The notes below the pieces were generated by a model that saw only the letters and a list, made by a program, of their open reading frames with translations, was not told where the DNA came from and did no database searches. Position numbers and translations under genes: made by a program. From Planctomycetota bacterium (GTDB lineage Bacteria > Planctomycetota > SZUA-567 > H5-PLA8), in contig JANXLS010000739.1 of assembly GCA_025355035.1 (NCBI GenBank), positions 1 to 7,491 on the forward strand: a DNA stretch of 7,491 nt, in the 5' to 3' direction. Shown in pieces: positions 5,209-7,491 of this stretch. Position 1 is the stretch's first letter. Each line of letters opens with the position of its first letter.

Positions 5209-7131
5209 TTACGCAACAATCAGATCTTTCACGATCCGCAGGTTGTCGATGATGAAATCCTGTCGCTGGGGCGTGTTTTTGCCCATGAAAAACGACAGCA
5301 GTTCGGTACTGTTCGACAATTTTGCCAGCGACAACGGCTCGAGACGGATGTTTTCGCCGATGAAATCCTTGAATTCCCCGGGCGAAATCTCCCCGAGACC
5401 TTTGAAACGCGTCACTTCCGCATTCGCTCCAAATTTCGCCATCGCCGCCTGCTTCTCGGTTTCCGAATAGCAGTAGATCGTCTCGCGTTTGTTGCGCACG
5501 CGGAACAGCGGCGTATCCAAAATGAAGACGTGGCCGTTGATGATCAACTCCGGAAAGAATTGCAGGAAAAACGAAATCAGCAGCAGCCGAATGTGCATGC
5601 CGTCAACGTCGGCATCGGTCGCAATGATGACCTTGTTGTAGCGCAGCCCTTCGAGTCCCTCTTCGATGTTCAGGGCGCTCTGAAGAAGGTGAAATTCTTC
5701 GTTCTCATAGATGACTTTTTTCGTCAGGCCAAACGTATTGAGCGGCTTGCCCTTTAGCGCGAACACAGCTTGCGTCTGAACGTCGCGACTCGACGTCAGC
5801 GATCCGGCTGCGGAATTTCCTTCGACGATGAAGATCGAACTCTCTTCGCCTCGTTCGTTTTTTGTATCCAAATGAATGCGGCAATCGCGCAGCTTCTTGT
5901 TGTGGAGCGACGCCTTTTTTGCCCGCTCGCGCGCGAGATTGCGAATGCCCGCAAGCTCTTTCCGTTCGTGCTCGCTCTCCTCGATCTTCTGTTTGATGGC
6001 TTCAGCTGTTTCGGGATTTTTGTGCAGCCAATTGTCGACTTGTTGAAGCAAAAAATCGCCGATGAATTTTCGGATCGACGGACCGTTCGGACCGATATCG
6101 TTCGACCCCAGTTTCGTCTTTGTCTGCGATTCAAACACCGGCTCGATCACGCGCACTGAAATCGCCGCGACGATCGATTGCCGAATGTCCGCCGCGTCGT
6201 ATTCCTTTTTATAAAAATTGCGCACCGCTGCAACGAGCCCTTCGCGAAACGCCGCCAGATGCGTTCCGCCCATCGTCGTGTGCTGGCCGTTGACGAACGA
6301 ATAATACTCTTCGCCGTACGTCGTGGTATGAGTCATCGCCAATTCGATGTCCTCTGCCTCCACGTGAATAATCGGATACAACGCCTCACCCGTCAGCTTT
6401 TTTTTGAGTAAATCCTCAAGCCCGTTTTCGGATTGAAACGCCTTGCCGTTGAAGTTGAGCACCAGGCCGCGATTGAGATACGCGTAGTTCCATAGCATTT
6501 CCTCAATGAACTCGAGGCGGAATTTAAAATCCTTGCCAAAGAGTACTTCGTCCGGCGTGAATTCAATGATCGTGCCATTCTTTTCGCTCGAAGGTGCGGC
6601 AATGACCTTCGATTCTTTCTTTAACTTCCCTTGAGCGAATTCAACCGACTTCATTTGCCCGTCGCGAAAAGCTTGTGCGCGATATTCTGCGGAGAGCGCG
6701 TTGACCGCCTTCTGTCCAACTCCGTTCAAACCGACGGCCTTCTTGAACGTCTCGCTGTCGTATTTCGCGCCCGTGTTGATGACCGACACGCATTCCAATA
6801 ATTTGCCGAGTGGAATTCCACGGCCATAATCGCGCACACGAACCGTGCGGCCCGTCGTTTCGATATCGATCTTTTTTCCGAACCCCATCGTGAATTCGTC
6901 GATCGAATTGTCGATGGATTCCTTGATCAAAACATAGACGCCGTCCTCAGCGTGCGCGCCGTTGCCCAACCGGCCGATGTACATTCCCGGTCGCAACCGA
7001 ATATGCTCGGTTGACGAAAGCGTTTTGATACTCGCTTCGGTGTACGCTTTCCCTTCAGTTTTCACAAAATTTCTCCCGCCGTTGCGTTCAATCGTTTCAA
7101 TTCCCAAATTCAGGACCATCTGAGCAGCCAT
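5209..7131 (-). CDS. parE: DNA topoisomerase IV subunit B (ParE)
   Basis: ATPase subunit of topoisomerase IV. In 640-residue numbering, the GHKL ATPase carries E71-x3-N75 (general base and Mg ligand), DYGRGIP (101-107), the lid GLNGVGQKA (134-142) and the QTK loop (336-338) whose Lys contacts the gamma-phosphate. The TOPRIM domain has E437 in EGNSAAG and the metal-binding Asp triad of DADVDG (506/508/510). The C-terminal part includes RFKGLGE and MGKNTP, as in short ParE/Bacteroidota-type proteins without the gyrase-B insert. The EGDSA motif is altered to EGNSA (Asn439). Start: the ATG at 7131 has GAGG 8 nt upstream and is preferred. A longer frame from the ATG at 7191 would add 20 Gly/Cys/charged residues, but its AAGGA abuts the codon with no spacer. 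Even from 7131 there are about 30 extra residues before the conserved 'YTEASI' start of the family. It is first in the parE-parC-phosphoesterase run. Confidence 0.93.
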   Translation of the reverse strand: MAAQMVLNLGIETIERNGGRNFVKTEGKAYTEASIKTLSSTEHIRLRPGMYIGRLGNGAHAEDGVYVLIKESIDNSIDEFTMGFGKKIDIETTGRTVRVRDYGRGIPLGKLLECVSVINTGAKYDSETFKKAVGLNGVGQKAVNALSAEYRAQAFRDGQMKSVEFAQGKLKKESKVIAAPSSEKNGTIIEFTPDEVLFGKDFKFRLEFIEEMLWNYAYLNRGLVLNFNGKAFQSENGLEDLLKKKLTGEALYPIIHVEAEDIELAMTHTTTYGEEYYSFVNGQHTTMGGTHLAAFREGLVAAVRNFYKKEYDAADIRQSIVAAISVRVIEPVFESQTKTKLGSNDIGPNGPSIRKFIGDFLLQQVDNWLHKNPETAEAIKQKIEESEHERKELAGIRNLARERAKKASLHNKKLRDCRIHLDTKNERGEESSIFIVEGNSAAGSLTSSRDVQTQAVFALKGKPLNTFGLTKKVIYENEEFHLLQSALNIEEGLEGLRYNKVIIATDADVDGMHIRLLLISFFLQFFPELIINGHVFILDTPLFRVRNKRETIYCYSETEKQAAMAKFGANAEVTRFKGLGEISPGEFKDFIGENIRLEPLSLAKLSNSTELLSFFMGKNTPQRQDFIIDNLRIVKDLIVA

Positions 7132-7266
7132 AGCGCAGCCCTCATCGCACCCACTCCCCCGGTTTTCGTCGCGTGGTCCATTAATCGGCATTCCTTAACA
7201 TGACTGAAGACAAAATGGGGCGATAATGTTTATTTATTTCGCACTCCGACTTCGCGTGGGGTTCTC
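7132..7266. other. Divergent region between parE and the right-edge gene
   Basis: This region must hold the promoter for the parE-parC run and that of the plus-strand partial gene. AT-rich sequence lies at 7221-7240. A plus-strand promoter is proposed separately. On the minus strand I see no convincing -35/-10 pair. If parE starts at 7191 instead of 7131, the gene-free part shrinks to 75 bp. Confidence 0.5.
7200..7227 (+). promoter_or_regulatory. Candidate promoter for the right-edge gene
   Basis: ATGACT (7200-7205, 4/6 to TTGACA) and GATAAT (7222-7227, 5/6 to TATAAT) are separated by 16 bp. They would give a leader of roughly 35 nt before the ATG at 7267. The match is of ordinary quality and could be chance. 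Confidence 0.3.
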
Positions 7267-7491
7267 ATGAACGCTAGACGTCCATACATCATCGCGGCGT
7301 CACTTCTTTTCCTCTTTGCATGCGCAATTTATTTGAACGGAGAAATCAACAATCATGCGGAGGCCGGCTGGCTCGATCATCCGGCTTTGATTCCACCCGA
7401 CGGGCGAAGTCATCGCGGTGGTAAGATAGTGGCGGCGAATATTCGCGATCCACGAATACTCGCAGACTTAAGCCGCCGTTTTCGAGACACT
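7267..7491 (+). CDS. Exported or membrane-anchored protein of unknown function, N-terminal 75 residues (cut by right window edge)
   Basis: An open frame from the ATG at 7267 runs to the window edge without a stop. The N-terminus is a textbook export signal: a basic start (MNARRP), a hydrophobic core at about residues 7-23, and LFAC at 16-19. The latter could be a lipobox with Cys19 as the lipidated residue, though Phe at -2 is unusual; an uncleaved membrane anchor is the alternative. The visible mature part (about 24-75) is polar, with several His, Arg and Asp residues, and resembles no family I can name. GGGG at 7258-7261, 5 nt before the ATG, is a modest ribosome site. It is divergent from parE; no functional link is implied. 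Confidence 0.6.
   Translation, partial: MNARRPYIIAASLLFLFACAIYLNGEINNHAEAGWLDHPALIPPDGRSHRGGKIVAANIRDPRILADLSRRFRDT

Noticed and set aside
5089..5757. 222-residue plus-strand frame overlapping the parE 3' end and the parE-parC spacer
   Set aside because: It is mostly antisense to the conserved ParE C-terminus and has no motif or start signal. Arg/Gln/Phe-rich shadow.
7132..7191. Extra 20 N-terminal residues of ParE from the ATG at 7191
   Set aside because: The AAGGA touches the ATG with no spacer, the added residues do not resemble the family, and the ATG at 7131 has GAGG at good spacing. Kept only as an alternative.

Overview
The window looks like ordinary bacterial chromosome. It is compact, moderately GC-rich, and uses both strands. 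It holds four complete genes and two genes cut by the window edges. ParC and ParE have the sequence style I know best from Bacteroidota. In ParE this is the block from the TOPRIM core through the 'GKNTP' region, and in ParC the 'LYVNREEGF' start of the C-terminal domain. The codon choice is richer in GC than typical Bacteroidota and the genes carry lineage-specific tails, so I lean towards a Verrucomicrobiota-like (PVC/FCB) host. That assignment is an inference from memory of these families, not a search result. No rRNA, tRNA, CRISPR array, insertion sequence or phage module was seen.

Layout, left to right: (1) the N-terminal 160 residues of a multi-span membrane protein on the minus strand, running off the left edge from a start at 482; (2) a 202-bp AT-rich divergent promoter region; (3) a plus-strand NAD-dependent sugar epimerase/dehydratase (extended SDR), best started at a TTG at 685 behind a near-perfect Shine-Dalgarno; (4) a 36-bp convergent junction; (5) on the minus strand, in transcription order parE, parC and a two-domain protein fusing a nucleoside 2-deoxyribosyltransferase-like domain to a calcineurin-like metallophosphoesterase, plausibly one operon; (6) a divergent promoter region of about 135 bp; (7) a plus-strand exported or lipid-anchored protein cut by the right edge.

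ParE (ATPase and TOPRIM) and ParC (DNA cleavage and rejoining) together form topoisomerase IV, which unlinks replicated chromosomes. The downstream fusion protein is probably a nucleotide or nucleoside hydrolase; its link to topoisomerase is positional only. The epimerase and the left-edge membrane protein could belong to surface polysaccharide metabolism, but nothing here proves it.

The most interesting observations are the deoxyribosyltransferase-phosphoesterase fusion, and the fact that both topoisomerase IV subunits naturally carry residues at quinolone-contact positions that in other bacteria are associated with resistance. No wholly new system was recognised.
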